From contig NC_019676.1 of assembly GCF_000316625.1 (NCBI RefSeq), positions 4,668,501 to 4,732,500 of the forward strand: 64,000 bases of DNA, given 5' to 3'. The first letter of the stretch is position 1. Each line of letters opens with the position of its first letter. The notes below the pieces were generated by a model. The model was not told the origin of the DNA. It worked only from the letters and a program-made list of their open reading frames with translations, and searched no databases. Below, piece after piece: positions 35,731 to 45,735 of the stretch. This stretch comes from Nostoc sp. PCC 7107 (GTDB lineage: Bacteria > Cyanobacteriota > Cyanobacteriia > Cyanobacteriales > Nostocaceae). The position numbers and the translations under genes are program-made.

Positions 35731-35810
35731 CACACATCAGTGCTTGTCGGGTTGTAGGATATATATTCTTTTTCTCAATTGTGACACAAATAATCTTTAG
35801 TCTTTTCGGA
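35731..35810. repeat. Diverged dispersed repeat, copy B
   Basis: Shares GCTTGT, TTGTAGGATATAT, CTCAATTGTGACACAAATAATC and AGTCTT with 32491-32580 in the same order. Here it lies just after the Uma2 stop codon. Confidence 0.55.
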
Positions 35811-35820
35811 TAGGGAAAGC

Positions 35821-35851
35821 GATCGCACCATTGTTAAATCAAGGTGCGATC
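35821..35851. terminator. Hairpin between convergent Uma2 and nblB-like genes
   Basis: GATCGCACC (35821-35829) pairs with GGTGCGATC (35843-35851) around a 13-base loop; the left arm overlaps a HIP1 site. It lies between the two stop codons and could serve both strands, but neither side has a T-run. Confidence 0.4.
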
Positions 35852-35860
35852 CGTTAATAA

Positions 35861-36526
35861 CTAAACAGTCTGCAACGATTTCTGCGCTTCTATGGCGACT
35901 GCTTCAACTTCATCATTTACCAAAGTTTCTAATATCGATTTGGCTTCTGCTCCACCTAACCGCGCTAAAGCTTGGACAACTCTATAGCGCATTTGCCAGT
36001 CAGGACTGGTAGAGAATGGAGCTAATAAAGGAATAGCATCGATATTTCCTAATTCTCCAAAGGAACTGATAGCAGCGGTTTGGACTAATTCGTTTTCGGA
36101 TGAAAGTGCTTGTTTGAGTAATTCAAAAGAACGCGGATCACCTAACTCGCCTAATGTGGCAATAATGCTGAATTGGACTAACCACTCACCAGTAGAGTGG
36201 TAAAGTTGCTCTAAATCTACAAACGCATCGTGTAGTTTCAGCGCCCCTAAACAGTCGGCGGCGGCGGCTTGCACATCAGCTTCGGGGTCATTGAGCAAGC
36301 GATCGCGTAAAATATCCAAAGATAGTTGCAAATCTTGTGTACCAAGTGTATCCATTTGACTCACTGCTGAGTACCGCACTCTAGAGTTGCTATCGCCTAT
36401 AGCAATCTGCACTAGTTCCAAACCAATCACAGGTTCTAAGTCGCGGATGTGATTGACAGCACGTAAGCGATCGCCCAAATCCTCAGAACTGAGCATTTGT
36501 CTTACCGACTCAGGAGTAATACTCAT
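35861..36526 (-). CDS. nblB: HEAT-repeat protein, NblB-like (phycobilisome degradation)
   Basis: A 221-residue all-helical protein with about six HEAT-type repeats (for example SRVRYSAVSQMDTLG, ADVQAAAADCLGALK, ELVQTAAISSFGELGN, DWQMRYRVVQALARLGG). The opening SITPESVRQMLSSEDLGDRLRAVN and the overall length match NblB, a relative of the CpcE/F-type bilin lyase subunits that helps remove chromophores when phycobilisomes are degraded under nitrogen or sulfur starvation. A related PBS-lyase HEAT protein is the alternative. It is close to the sigma factor gene, as I remember for Anabaena. Confidence 0.72.
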   Translation of the reverse strand: MSITPESVRQMLSSEDLGDRLRAVNHIRDLEPVIGLELVQIAIGDSNSRVRYSAVSQMDTLGTQDLQLSLDILRDRLLNDPEADVQAAAADCLGALKLHDAFVDLEQLYHSTGEWLVQFSIIATLGELGDPRSFELLKQALSSENELVQTAAISSFGELGNIDAIPLLAPFSTSPDWQMRYRVVQALARLGGAEAKSILETLVNDEVEAVAIEAQKSLQTV

Positions 36527-36639
36527 TTAATGATCCTAATTTCAAAAATGTTTTAAAAAATCTCCATAGTTAATAGTCAAATTTACTTTGTCAATAGTCA
36601 AGAAACTCTTAACTATTGACAAAGGACTGATGACTAATA

Positions 36640-37098
36640 TCAACTTGCTGCCATTGCTCTAATCACATCACCACGGGTAAGAATACCAACTACTTGACCT
36701 TCAGTATCTAAGACAGGTAAGCGATGCACATTGCGATTGTGCATCATTTGTGCTGCTTCTTTTAATGTTTTGTTGGGAGAAATTGTTACAGCATTTTTGC
36801 TCATAACTTCTCCAACAGTTTGCCCTAATGCTTTATGTAAATCGCGATCATAAGTAGCAGGATTTTTTAAATAGATAACACTATCCAAAAACATAATGTA
36901 AGCAGGTGGAGTTACACCAGTTTCTTGCCACATTAAATCTGTTTCGGAAATAATTCCCACCAATTTACCGACATCATCCACCACAGGTAGCCCGCTGATG
37001 CGTTTCTCTGCCAAAATTTTAATGGCTTCCTTCAGAGGAGTTTCCGCCCGAACAACAATCGGGTCGCGGCTCATTACGTCGGCAACAGTTTTAGACAT
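36640..37098 (-). CDS. CBS-domain protein
   Basis: A 152-residue protein consisting of a Bateman module. CBS 1 is about residues 7-60 (VMSRDPIVVRAETPLKEAIKIL and GLPVVDDVGKLVGIISETDL). CBS 2 is about 95-150 (VMSKNAVTISPNKTLKEAAQ and RLPVLDTEGQVVGILTRGDV). Such modules bind adenosine nucleotides and act as energy sensors. I start at ATG 37098 (MSKTVADVM), the usual family start; the frame is open for 32 more codons upstream with two further Met choices and no good Shine-Dalgarno. Partner unknown. Confidence 0.82.
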   Translation of the reverse strand: MSKTVADVMSRDPIVVRAETPLKEAIKILAEKRISGLPVVDDVGKLVGIISETDLMWQETGVTPPAYIMFLDSVIYLKNPATYDRDLHKALGQTVGEVMSKNAVTISPNKTLKEAAQMMHNRNVHRLPVLDTEGQVVGILTRGDVIRAMAAS

Positions 37099-37275
37099 TT
37101 GCTTGCAGACACCATTTTTTATAGTCCCTGGCATTATTGTAGAAAATTGCCGCCATGAACTGAATTGAGTTAATACATTGTTACTTGTGAACAATTTTTA
37201 TTTGCCCATTAGCGATCGCAGTTATTCAGCGATGATGAATCTCAGAGCGTAATGCTGGATAGTCAAAAGACAGCT

Positions 37276-37686
37276 TTACTCAGCACTTTTCAAAGCGGCG
37301 ATAATTTGACCGTTAGCTTGGGGAAAGGCGTAATTTTCCAGTTCATCTAAGCTTACCCAGCGAATTTCATCACATTCTAAGGGCTGGGGAATACCTGCGA
37401 GGAAGTGACAGTGATGCACGGTTAAAGTCACACGCAAATGGGTATAAGTATGGTCGATGGTGATGAGATGGTCTTTAACTGCAATTTCTATACCCAGTTC
37501 TTCCGCTATCTCCCGCCGGATACATTCTTCAATGGTTTCTCCTGGCTCAATTTTGCCACCAGGAAATTCCCATAAGCCACCCATTGCACCTTGTGGACGA
37601 CGGCGATCAATCAAAATTTGCTGCTGGTCGTTCCAAATTACGGCGACACCAATAATTTTATGGGTAATAGAACTAATTTCAGTCAT
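37276..37686 (-). CDS. mutT: 8-oxo-dGTP diphosphatase, MutT type
   Basis: A 136-residue Nudix protein of MutT size. The box is complete: GGKIEPGETIEE leading into RREIAEELGIEI (about 42-65). The approach strand KIIGVAVIWNDQQQILIDRR and the downstream LTVHHCHFLAGIPQPLE, EIRWVSLDEL are MutT-like. It would hydrolyse oxidised guanine nucleotides and so prevent A:T to C:G mutation. Other Nudix specificities cannot be excluded. Confidence 0.83.
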   Translation of the reverse strand: MTEISSITHKIIGVAVIWNDQQQILIDRRRPQGAMGGLWEFPGGKIEPGETIEECIRREIAEELGIEIAVKDHLITIDHTYTHLRVTLTVHHCHFLAGIPQPLECDEIRWVSLDELENYAFPQANGQIIAALKSAE

Positions 37687-37714
37687 AGTTTATGAGAATG
37701 ATAGGTGACTGATC

Positions 37715-37756
37715 AAAAAACTCGGCAGAAACTAAATTAGTCTGCCGAGTTTTTTA
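37715..37756. terminator. Strong symmetric hairpin downstream of the DUF760 gene
   Basis: AAAAAACTCGGCAGA (37715-37729) is perfectly complementary to TCTGCCGAGTTTTTT (37741-37755), with an 11-base loop. T-runs follow on both strands. On the minus strand it lies about 290 bases after the DUF760 stop and just ahead of mutT, so it would separate these two units. Confidence 0.75.
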
Positions 37757-38042
37757 GATTAATAGGCGAAATTACTTTAATTTATTCAATATTGTCGCAG
37801 ATGCTGTACAAAGTAACAAGTTATGATTTGATTACTTTGCCATCAATGTACTATCTAGAAATCCAATTTATTCCCATTGATAAAATCCTCATTGCGTTAG
37901 CGATTAGTGGCTGTATTTGAATATTTCGCTAACGCATCACAGGAATTTGGAATTTTAGGTAAGTAGATTGTCAAGATTCCGCAGAAAACTAATCTGAGTT
38001 CTGTACATCGGCTGAAATAAACTCAACAACTTGTCATTACTC
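37757..38042. other. Gene-free gap with an 11-bp inverted repeat
   Basis: The only structure is TGCGTTAGCGA (37893-37903) paired with TCGCTAACGCA (37926-37936) around a 22-base loop. No reading frame is supported. The gap is the 3' side of the DUF760 transcript. Confidence 0.5.
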
Positions 38043-38387
38043 TTAAATGTCTTGATGATTGGTTTCCGTACCTTGTAATGCTATTTCAAAGTCCATACGT
38101 TGTTCAGCGTTACGCAAAAAATAACCACTAATCATTGCGGAAGCCAGCAACCGGCCAAGGCTCTCCCGACTGGTGGTAATAGTCGTATTGAAATGTTCGG
38201 GTGGTAAGTTACCTAATAAACCCATAATGTTGCGTTCCATCACTTGGAAAACTTCAGGAGAGGTTGGGTGAGATAACTGGCTAACTGTTTCTGGACTTAA
38301 AGATTTAACATACTGCCACAGAAAGTTACTGGTTTCCGACGCATCACTGTCAAAAAATTCTGACACTCGATTGGATTGGTTACTCAC
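38043..38387 (-). CDS. DUF760 family protein
   Basis: A 114-residue protein of DUF760, a family of cyanobacteria and plastids. Characteristic segment: VMERNIMGLLGNLPPEHFNT followed by TITTSRESLGRLLASAM and SGYFLRNAEQRMDFE. The N-terminal 25 residues are Ser/Asp-rich and variable. Function unknown; plant members have been linked to the chloroplast. It follows the sigma factor gene on the same strand with a 178-base gap that contains a strong hairpin. Confidence 0.85.
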   Translation of the reverse strand: MSNQSNRVSEFFDSDASETSNFLWQYVKSLSPETVSQLSHPTSPEVFQVMERNIMGLLGNLPPEHFNTTITTSRESLGRLLASAMISGYFLRNAEQRMDFEIALQGTETNHQDI

Positions 38388-38442
38388 GTTTTACCTCCTG
38401 TAATACCGTTGCTGGCTGCTATGTTTGCAACTGAGATAATAA

Positions 38443-38506
38443 GTGCCTGTCGTTTATTTAACGTAGCTGCCGTTTTGGTGTTTCTGTTAAATAATTTAAC
38501 AGGCAC
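38443..38506 (-). promoter_or_regulatory. Long hairpin between the sigma factor gene and the DUF760 gene
   Basis: GTGCCTGT (38443-38450) pairs with ACAGGCAC (38499-38506), and TTATTTAAC pairs with GTTAAATAA inside, separated by a small internal loop and closed by a 23-base apical loop. On the minus strand it lies 60 bases after the sigma factor stop and 56 bases before the DUF760 start. It could be an attenuator, a processing site or a terminator without U-tract. Confidence 0.5.
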
Positions 38507-38565
38507 AGTCTCACTTGGAAGTCGGTGTAACCGTACCAAAACCAGAGTATTTTCTCGCCTAATGA

Positions 38566-39564
38566 CTAACTCGCCAAATACTCATTCATAGCAGCTTTAG
38601 ATTTGCGAAGTTTGTTTAAGGCTTCGCGTTCGATTTGGCGAACTCGTTCACGGCTGATATTTAAGATTTCACCGATTCTGGCCAGGGTTAAAGCTTGACC
38701 ATCAATTAACCCAAAGCGTAAGGTAATTACTTCTCGCTGCTGGGGGGTGAGTTCTTCCATGACTCGCTCTAAATCAGATGAAAGAGAGGTTTGCATGACA
38801 AATTCTTCGGGAGAAGCGCCTGGGTCTTCTAGCATTTCTCCGAGTTCAGTGTCGTAGTTATCTCCCAATCGTAGATCTAAGGAAAGGGGTAAACGGGCTT
38901 TTTCGAGATATTCTCTGACTTGTTTGGGAGTTAGGTCTAGTTCTGTTGCCAATTCTCCAACAGAGGGGGCGCGTCCGAGCTTTTGCGATAACTGACGTTG
39001 GGCTTTTTTGATTTTATTGAGTTTTTCGGTGATGTGAATGGGTAGGCGAATAGTACGGGCTTTTTCAGCGATCGCCCGCGTAATTGCTTGGCGAATCCAC
39101 CAATAAGCGTATGTAGAAAATCGATAACCTTTGGTGGGGTCAAATTTTTCCACACCCCGCTGCATTCCAATGCTGCCTTCTTGGATCAGGTCAAGTAAAT
39201 CAACGTTACGCTTGATATACTTCTTAGCTACAGATACTACTAAGCGCAAATTGGCTTCAACCATTCTCCGTTTCGCAATTTCACCATCGGCGATCGCATC
39301 GTTCAAATCGGCTATGTCTAGTTTCGACTCTTTTGCCCACTCTTCTAAAGTCGGTTCACGCCCCAACTGACTAGCCAAGGATTCTCTGACTTCTTGTAAA
39401 GCGGTTGAACGCTGCACTTGTTTGCCATAACGAATCTCTTCTTCATGAGTTAACAGTGGTACACGGCCGATCTCACGCAGGTAAGTCCGCACGAGGTCTG
39501 TAGCTGTCGGAGCGGTCTTCATGGCGCTACTCATTGGTGGTGTTGGGTTGATTGCTTGAGTCAT
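38566..39564 (-). CDS. sigD: Group 2 RNA polymerase sigma factor, probably SigD
   Basis: A 332-residue sigma-70 factor. Region 1.2 ([21 protein letters not shown]) is followed by region 2 ([56 protein letters not shown]), region 3 ([19 protein letters not shown]) and region 4 ([15 protein letters not shown] with the helix-turn-helix [17 protein letters not shown]). It lacks the long N-terminal region 1.1 of the principal factor, hence group 2. I assign SigD mainly from remembered gene order (carB, dps and nblB close by in Anabaena); SigB is the alternative. Group 2 factors redirect transcription under light, nutrient or redox stress. Confidence 0.75.
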   Translation of the reverse strand: MTQAINPTPPMSSAMKTAPTATDLVRTYLREIGRVPLLTHEEEIRYGKQVQRSTALQEVRESLASQLGREPTLEEWAKESKLDIADLNDAIADGEIAKRRMVEANLRLVVSVAKKYIKRNVDLLDLIQEGSIGMQRGVEKFDPTKGYRFSTYAYWWIRQAITRAIAEKARTIRLPIHITEKLNKIKKAQRQLSQKLGRAPSVGELATELDLTPKQVREYLEKARLPLSLDLRLGDNYDTELGEMLEDPGASPEEFVMQTSLSSDLERVMEELTPQQREVITLRFGLIDGQALTLARIGEILNISRERVRQIEREALNKLRKSKAAMNEYLAS

Positions 39565-40187
39565 TCAACTAGTAGATAACTAATAAATAGATGTTTGTTG
39601 GGGTGCTGCCCAGTTTGACTGGAAACACATATTAGGTTTACGATTTACGCGTCCGTTGGTGTCGGTTGCTTTTATTAATCAAAAATTACGCTCTTAACTG
39701 CTAGAGGTTACAGTTTTTTCTGAGTTTGTACAAGTATCTACGGATAGATAAAGGTAGCTAGAACAACACCTTTCCTCTTTAAGCTTTATTAAAAATTGTA
39801 ACATTTATGAGAAGCATTGAAAAGCCCCACAGGTGGAAAATGATTGGAATTGAGAATGGTTGTGATAGGTTAACCACAGGCGTGAATAAACCTTTGTTGC
39901 TCATCAAACCAGAATGAGAAGTGTAGATTATGGTTAAGGGGTAGAGAAACGTCATTTGTTTGCTTTGTTTCTGGTGTGAGGGCTGAGACTCCTATAAATA
40001 CAGCTTTTAGCATAAGTATAATTACTTCATCTGGCTGAGAGCGATCGCTCTAGGTTAGTTAATAAATATTCGCAGAGAGAAAAAATAGTTTACTCATATT
40101 TGTTAAAATATCGCAATAGTAACTATAATGTTTCTTCTATAATAATTACTTAATTTTCCTTGTAAATACTGCTTGAAGCAGATTCAT
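39565..40187. other. Gene-free stretch upstream of the sigma factor gene
   Basis: About 620 bases without a supported frame. It must hold the sigma factor promoter, reading leftward. ATTGTAAC at 39795-39802 (GTTACAAT on the coding strand) resembles half of the HLR1 element bound by RpaB, but the second half is poor. I see no strong hairpin other than the carB terminator next to it. Confidence 0.45.
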
Positions 40188-40235
40188 AAAAAAAGGGTGG
40201 GAGACAAGTCAAATCTTTAAACTGTCTCCTAACCC
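40188..40235 (-). terminator. Intrinsic terminator of carB
   Basis: Read on the minus strand, GGGTTAGGAGACA pairs with TGTCTCCCACCC (one bulge) around a 16-base loop and is followed directly by a run of T. It begins 40 bases after the carB stop. Confidence 0.85.
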
Positions 40236-40274
40236 CTCATACTCCAGTCAAATTAAGCGCCACGCCGGGCAAAG

Positions 40275-43200
40275 TTACGACAAACTCTTCATGGAATAAT
40301 CTTGGAGGGCTTTTACGTCCAAAGTAGTATTTTGCAGAGAACGGATAGCAGCAACAGTAGCCTTAGCCCCAGCAATGGTAGTGATGATAGGGATTTTGTA
40401 GGCTAAGGCTGTGCGGCGGATGAGTCTTGCATCAGTATGCGCTTCTTCGCCAGAAGGTGTGTTGATGATGAGTTGAATCTTCTGGTTTTTAATCGCATCA
40501 AGGACGTGGGGACGGCCTTCATGAAGTTTTAGCACCAATTCAACACTTAAGTTATTTTCCCGAAGCACCTGGCGTGTGCCGAAGGTCGCCATAACAGTAA
40601 AGCCTAAGTCAATAAATTCCTTGACTACAGAAACAGCTGCTGATTTATCGCGATCGCTCATAGAGACAAATACAGTACCATTTAGGGGTAAACGCTCACC
40701 GGCTGCTAATTCTGCCTTGGCAAAGGCGCGGCCAAAGTCGCTATCTATGCCCATCACCTCACCTGTTGAGCGCATCTCCGGGCCTAATATTGTATCTGTC
40801 CCAGGAAATTTATTAAACGGTAGAACTGCTTCTTTTACAGCAATATGTGAGGGTATGACTTCCTCCGTAAAGCCCAACTCCTCAAGAGTTTTACCCGACA
40901 TGATTAAGGATGCCAACTTCGCCAATTGCACACCTGTCGCTTTAGAAACAAAAGGTACAGTCCGGGAAGCGCGAGGGTTAGCTTCGAGAATGTAAACTTG
41001 GGGAGAGTATGAACCGACACCCACAACCGCAAACTGAATATTCATTAATCCGATAACTGACAGTGCTTGCGCCAGTTGGACAGTCCAAGTGCGGATTTGA
41101 TTAAGAACTGCTGGGGGGAGTGAAATTGATGGTAAAGAACAAGCGGAGTCTCCTGAATGGATTCCAGCTTGTTCGATATGTTCCATGATGCCACCAATCA
41201 CCACCCGTCCGGTATGATCAGCGATCGCATCTACATCAACTTCGATGGCATTTTCTAAGAACTTATCAATTAAAATCGGATGTTCTGGTTCTACCTGTAC
41301 TGCAAAGGTCATGTAGCGTTCTAGTTCTGTATCAGAGTAGACAATTTCCATTGCACGTCCACCTAATACATAACTAGGACGCACCACCACTGGATAACCA
41401 ATGCGTCTCGCCACAATCAACGCATCTTCATAACTCCGCGCAATTCCATTCGGTGGTTGTGCAATATTTAATTGCTTAAGAATCTTCTCAAACCTTTCTC
41501 TATCTTCGGCGGTGTCGATGGAATCGGGTGATGTACCCCAGATTTTAGTGCTGCTGGCTGAGGTATGAATACTCAGTGCTTGTTGCAGAGGTAACGATAA
41601 CTTAAGAGGTGTTTGTCCACCGAATTGGACGATGATTCCCACGGGATTTTCGGCTTCGATGATGTTGAGAACATCTTCTTTAGTTAATGGTTCAAAGTAA
41701 AGGCGATCGCTAGTATCGTAGTCAGTAGAAACTGTCTCTGGGTTGGAGTTGACCATGATAGTTTCATAGCCTGCGCCGTTTAAAGCATAAGCAGCATGAC
41801 AACAACAATAGTCAAACTCAATTCCTTGACCAATCCGGTTCGGCCCACCACCCAAAATCATCACTTTGGGTTTATCTGAGGGTAAAACTTCCGTTTCTTC
41901 TTCGTAGGTGGAATAGTAGTAGGGAGTTAAGGCCTCGAATTCAGCCGCACAGGTATCAACAGTTTTGTAAGCTGGGACAATCCCCAACTCTTGGCGGTAG
42001 GCGCGGACTTCATCTTCTGTGGTTTTGGTGGCGAAAGCAATTTGGCGATCGCTATAACCTTCTCGTTTTACAGCATATAGTTGCTCTTTCGTCAACTGTT
42101 TTAACGGTGTGCGCTTGATGAATTTTTCCGTCTCCAACAACTGCTGCATCTTATCTAAAAACCAAGGGTCAATCCCTGTCAGTTCGTAGATTTCGTCAAT
42201 AGTTAGCCCTACTTGCATTGCGTGACGCACAGCAAAAATGCGATCGGGATTCGGTGTCCGCAATAAGGCGCGGATTTGTTCACCACTGGGTAATTTTTCG
42301 GCTTTGTCACAACCCCAACCAGCGCGTCCGGTTTCTAAAGAACGCAGTGCCTTTTGGAAAGATTCGTTGAATGTCCGTCCTATCGCCATCGCTTCTCCGA
42401 CAGACTTCATCTGTGTTGTCAGCACTGGTTCAGAACCGGGGAATTTTTCAAAGGCGAAGCGAGGAATTTTGGTGACTACATAATCTATTGTCGGTTCAAA
42501 GGAGGCAGGGGTTTTTTTGGTAATGTCGTTGTTAATTTCATCTAAGGTGTAACCCACAGCTAACTTCGCCGCTATTTTGGCAATGGGGAAACCTGTAGCT
42601 TTAGAAGCCAGTGCGGAACTACGAGATACACGGGGGTTCATTTCAATGACAACCACATCCCCAGTTACAGGATTAACAGCGAACTGAATATTAGAACCGC
42701 CAGTTTCTACCCCAATCTCGCGGATGATTTTAATCGACATATCCCGCAACCGCTGATATTCTTTGTCGGTAAGAGTTTGGGCGGGTGCAACGGTGATGGA
42801 ATCGCCTGTGTGGATACCCATCGGGTCGATGTTTTCGATGGAACAGATAATCACCACGTTATCTGCTAAATCCCGCATCACTTCTAATTCATATTCTTTC
42901 CAGCCTAGGAGAGACTGGTCAATGAGAATTTGCGATACAGGACTCGCATCAATCCCCACTTGCGCCATTTCTTCAAATTCTTCTTGGTTGTAGGCAATAC
43001 CACCACCAGTCCCCCCCATTGTAAAGGCGGGACGGATAATTAGGGGATAACTACCAATTTTGCGGGCGATCGCTTTGGATTCTTCTAAAGATGAAGCTGT
43101 ACCACTAGGACAGACATGCACGCCTATCTTGGCCATTGCTTCATTAAATAGTTTACGGTCTTCCGCTTTTTCGATCGCGCCTAACTTTGCGCCAATTAAT

Positions 43201-43541
43201 TCCACATTATATTGATCGAGAACACCGTTTTTAGATAAAGCAACTGCGAGGTTGAGGGCGGTTTGTCCTCCCATCGTCGGGAGTAAAGCATCTGGGCGTT
43301 CTTTGGCGATGACTTTAGCGACTAATTCTGGTGTTAACGGTTCAATGTAAGTGCGATCGGCCGTTTCTGGGTCAGTCATAATTGTGGCAGGATTGGAATT
43401 GACTAACACCACTTCATAGCCTTCTTCTCGTAACGCTTTACAGGCTTGGGTTCCAGAGTAGTCAAACTCACAGGCTTGGCCAATCACAATTGGGCCAGAT
43501 CCTAACAGTAGTATTTTTTTCAGGTCTTGACGGCGGGGCAT
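40275..43541 (-). CDS. carB: Carbamoyl-phosphate synthase large subunit
   Basis: A 1088-residue enzyme making carbamoyl phosphate for arginine and pyrimidine synthesis, with ammonia delivered by CarA. It shows the duplicated ATP-grasp layout: carboxy-phosphate half (about 1-400, [22 protein letters not shown]), oligomerisation domain (about 400-555), carbamoyl-phosphate half (about 556-940, [21 protein letters not shown]) and C-terminal allosteric MGS-like domain (about 940-1088, [15 protein letters not shown]). ATP-binding Gly loops ([13 protein letters not shown] and [13 protein letters not shown]) are intact. carA is not in the window. With argH and cphBA it forms part of the arginine/cyanophycin supply line. 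Confidence 0.97.
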   Translation of the reverse strand: MPRRQDLKKILLLGSGPIVIGQACEFDYSGTQACKALREEGYEVVLVNSNPATIMTDPETADRTYIEPLTPELVAKVIAKERPDALLPTMGGQTALNLAVALSKNGVLDQYNVELIGAKLGAIEKAEDRKLFNEAMAKIGVHVCPSGTASSLEESKAIARKIGSYPLIIRPAFTMGGTGGGIAYNQEEFEEMAQVGIDASPVSQILIDQSLLGWKEYELEVMRDLADNVVIICSIENIDPMGIHTGDSITVAPAQTLTDKEYQRLRDMSIKIIREIGVETGGSNIQFAVNPVTGDVVVIEMNPRVSRSSALASKATGFPIAKIAAKLAVGYTLDEINNDITKKTPASFEPTIDYVVTKIPRFAFEKFPGSEPVLTTQMKSVGEAMAIGRTFNESFQKALRSLETGRAGWGCDKAEKLPSGEQIRALLRTPNPDRIFAVRHAMQVGLTIDEIYELTGIDPWFLDKMQQLLETEKFIKRTPLKQLTKEQLYAVKREGYSDRQIAFATKTTEDEVRAYRQELGIVPAYKTVDTCAAEFEALTPYYYSTYEEETEVLPSDKPKVMILGGGPNRIGQGIEFDYCCCHAAYALNGAGYETIMVNSNPETVSTDYDTSDRLYFEPLTKEDVLNIIEAENPVGIIVQFGGQTPLKLSLPLQQALSIHTSASSTKIWGTSPDSIDTAEDRERFEKILKQLNIAQPPNGIARSYEDALIVARRIGYPVVVRPSYVLGGRAMEIVYSDTELERYMTFAVQVEPEHPILIDKFLENAIEVDVDAIADHTGRVVIGGIMEHIEQAGIHSGDSACSLPSISLPPAVLNQIRTWTVQLAQALSVIGLMNIQFAVVGVGSYSPQVYILEANPRASRTVPFVSKATGVQLAKLASLIMSGKTLEELGFTEEVIPSHIAVKEAVLPFNKFPGTDTILGPEMRSTGEVMGIDSDFGRAFAKAELAAGERLPLNGTVFVSMSDRDKSAAVSVVKEFIDLGFTVMATFGTRQVLRENNLSVELVLKLHEGRPHVLDAIKNQKIQLIINTPSGEEAHTDARLIRRTALAYKIPIITTIAGAKATVAAIRSLQNTTLDVKALQDYSMKSLS

Positions 43542-44011
43542 AGTCTTGGGGTAGGAGTACGAAAATACAAATCCTGATTATTTTAAGGGTCTTTGCCCTC
43601 AGTCATGTTGTTTATTATCAAGTTTTCCGGGTGCGATCGCCGCAGCCAGAGAAAAGGTAGTAGCGTAGCAGACGTGTAGGGAAAGATTAACAAACAACAA
43701 ATTACTATCGACGAATATATCTCTTTTACTATCTCATGTGCCTGACTCGTCTTTACTAACTCAGTATCCAGATTTTTTCGTGTTTACAGTTTTCACTAAT
43801 TCTCAAAACGCAAATTCTCAATTATCCGCAAATAATTTTTATTTAAGTTGCTGGTCTCATAATTTAAATATGAGTTTCTAGCTTATATTACTCTTCAACA
43901 AAGCGTGAAATATTTCTTAAATAAAAATCTTTATCATTTACTTAATTGCTAATAATTTTTAATATCTAAATAAAGAATAATTTGATCTAGTGATTTTTGG
44001 CATATCGAAAT
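43542..44011. other. Gene-free AT-rich stretch between dps and carB
   Basis: No supported gene. It holds the carB promoter side (leftward) and the 3' region of dps. A short Nostoc-type repeat with GTAGCGTAGCAGACGTG lies near 43660-43680. Nothing else is visible. Confidence 0.45.
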
Positions 44012-44052
44012 AAAAAATGACAGAGATACTGGCTACTTCTCTGTCATTTTTT
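44012..44052 (-). terminator. Intrinsic terminator of dps
   Basis: AAAAAATGACAGAGA (44012-44026) is perfectly complementary to TCTCTGTCATTTTTT (44038-44052) with an 11-base loop. Read on the minus strand it ends in a T-run and lies about 75 bases after the dps stop. Confidence 0.85.
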
Positions 44053-44124
44053 ACCTTTTCTTAATATCCTGTGCTGTCAAATTTTGTCGCAACAGTATAA
44101 AAAATAGACTAGATAATCAGATTT

Positions 44125-44679
44125 CTAGTTTTGAGCAGGTTGCACAAAACCCAAGGTTAAACTGTCTTTGGCTAAGAAATGAGCTAAATGATAAGCTCGT
44201 TCTTCAGTCTTTAACAGAATTTTTTCGTACAAATAGCGTGTACCACGGTCGCCTAAACTCTCAGCCTGAGAAGCTTGACGGCGAATCACATTAATAATTG
44301 CTTGTTCTGCGGCTAGGTCATTTTCTACCATTTTGCGGGAAGAATATACGCCATCAGATTCTTGCTCAAAACAGGTTAGTTCTGCCAATTTGCTAAAGGA
44401 CGCAGCGGGTACACCACCTAAACCATTAAGTCTTTCGCCAATTTCATGCACGTGGTCTTGTACTTCATTGTAACTGCTGTTGAAAAACTCATGTAATGAG
44501 TAAAATTCTGCCCCTTCTACAACAAAATGATGTTTTTGGTATTGCAAGTATAAAGCCTGGAAACTAGCTAATAAAACGTTTAGTCCTTCTGTAACTGGAG
44601 CAGTAACACTACGGTCTAACAGTACAGGATTGTCATAAACCTGACCGAAATTTTGTAACAAAGTTTGTGTATCAGACAT
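44125..44679 (-). CDS. dps: Dps family ferritin-like protein with His-type ferroxidase site
   Basis: A 184-residue four-helix Dps protein that stores iron as a dodecamer and protects DNA or the cell from peroxide. The ferroxidase segment [18 protein letters not shown] gives His51 and His63. In standard Dps an Asp-x3-Glu pair completes the inter-subunit site; here the Asp position is His78, followed by Glu82 (HVHEIGERL), and a nearby Asp is Asn67. A His-rich ferroxidase centre has been described for one Nostoc punctiforme Dps (NpDps4), and this looks like its counterpart. The N-terminus is extended by about 20 residues. Strong terminator downstream. Confidence 0.9.
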   Translation of the reverse strand: MSDTQTLLQNFGQVYDNPVLLDRSVTAPVTEGLNVLLASFQALYLQYQKHHFVVEGAEFYSLHEFFNSSYNEVQDHVHEIGERLNGLGGVPAASFSKLAELTCFEQESDGVYSSRKMVENDLAAEQAIINVIRRQASQAESLGDRGTRYLYEKILLKTEERAYHLAHFLAKDSLTLGFVQPAQN

Positions 44680-45400
44680 GGTTCTCCTCGCTTTTTTGCA
44701 GTTATGGTTTTTAACTGCTTAGTTTTTACATATTAACATTCTAAAAATAAAAGCAAGTTCAAAGAATATCATAAATTTCTCAATTTTTTTGTGGCGACAA
44801 TTGCAAATTTTTGCTTTTTATCGAGTTAATCTGCGCCTATTTCGTTAGGCGTATATCTTGAGATTGTAGAAATGTTTACTAATAGTAGAAATTACCAAGT
44901 AAGAAAGTCACGCATCAGAAGAAACAAAGAACATATCAGTAAAAAGATCGAAGCCAAGAGTTATAAGGTAGGATTCAAGGGGATTTGAGACTAATTCTGC
45001 TTTACATTTCCAGTAGAACAACTAGGTTAAAGAAGACTATTCTTCATTACCAGTACTCATACCAACTGAAAGATGCTGGCGCATCGATGAAGTGATAAAA
45101 ACTACGTGTAGACAGTCATTCCCATCCACAATACTAGTTGCCTAAAAATTAAGCTGAAAAAAATTTAAAAAATTTTTGCAAAATTAAAATCAGGTCAAAG
45201 CTTGATGACATAAGCGGTTGAGCTTGTTGTTAACCCAATATTAATGAGAAATTTTCATATTTTCCTTAGAGAATAACTGAGAATAGTTCGCACTTAAGTT
45301 ATGCTTATTTAAAGAAACTGTAATCCTAAGATTTTTCAGAATCGGGGAGGAAAGGCACGCTAGTTACTGCAAATTTGTCGCACTTTTGAGGGTTCGTCTC
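44680..45400. other. Gene-free stretch upstream of dps, with an NtcA-like palindrome
   Basis: About 720 bases between divergent dps and a small gene. GTAGAAATGTTTAC (44866-44879) fits GTAN8TAC, about 190 bases before dps, but one such match per 4 kb is expected by chance. I found no convincing Fur or PerR box and no strong hairpin. The length suggests complex control or an undetected small RNA. Confidence 0.4.
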
Positions 45401-45655
45401 TTGAAATCGTTTAGTTCCGAGTCAGAAATAGACCAGAAGTACGTAGTTGAAGTTAATTGGGCAGACCGCTGGCAAGTCTATCAACGTTTAAATGAGCTAG
45501 ATATTCCCTGTTGCTGTGAGACTAACCAGCCGTTGCAAGTTGAAATTGCTAATCCTTTGGCAATGGTTCAATTTTGGTGTGTGATGCAACGATTCCTCGC
45601 CTGCCGTCCAGAACTAATTCAGATTCTTGAGAATAGCTGGCAAAGCCGCTACTGA
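45401..45655 (+). CDS. Small protein of unknown function (84 aa)
   Basis: The frame runs from TTG 45401 (opening KSFSSESEIDQKYVVEVNWADRW) to TGA at 45653. GAGGG lies 9 bases before this TTG; an earlier TTG at 45386 has no site. It has two predicted helices and a CCCE cluster (IPCCCETNQPLQVEI) in the middle, then a WCVMQRFLACRP segment, so four Cys within 30 residues. I recognise no family, though the conserved-looking Trp/Cys content suggests a real cyanobacterial protein. It precedes the 2Fe-2S protein gene by 80 bases. Confidence 0.6.
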   Translation: MKSFSSESEIDQKYVVEVNWADRWQVYQRLNELDIPCCCETNQPLQVEIANPLAMVQFWCVMQRFLACRPELIQILENSWQSRY

Positions 45656-45735
45656 AAGTAATCACCAAGGACAGATGTCTGCAAGTTATTACGCGATTAG
45701 AACAAAATTATTCAGTAAAAAAGAGGGCAAAGAAG

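Noticed and set aside
39795-39802. HLR1-like RpaB site upstream of the sigma factor gene
   Set aside because: Only one half-site (GTTACAAT) is convincing; the required second repeat is degenerate.
44866-44879. NtcA-type GTAN8TAC upstream of dps
   Set aside because: The motif has six fixed bases and is expected by chance about every 4 kb; there is no supporting -10 and no known NtcA control that I can cite for this gene.
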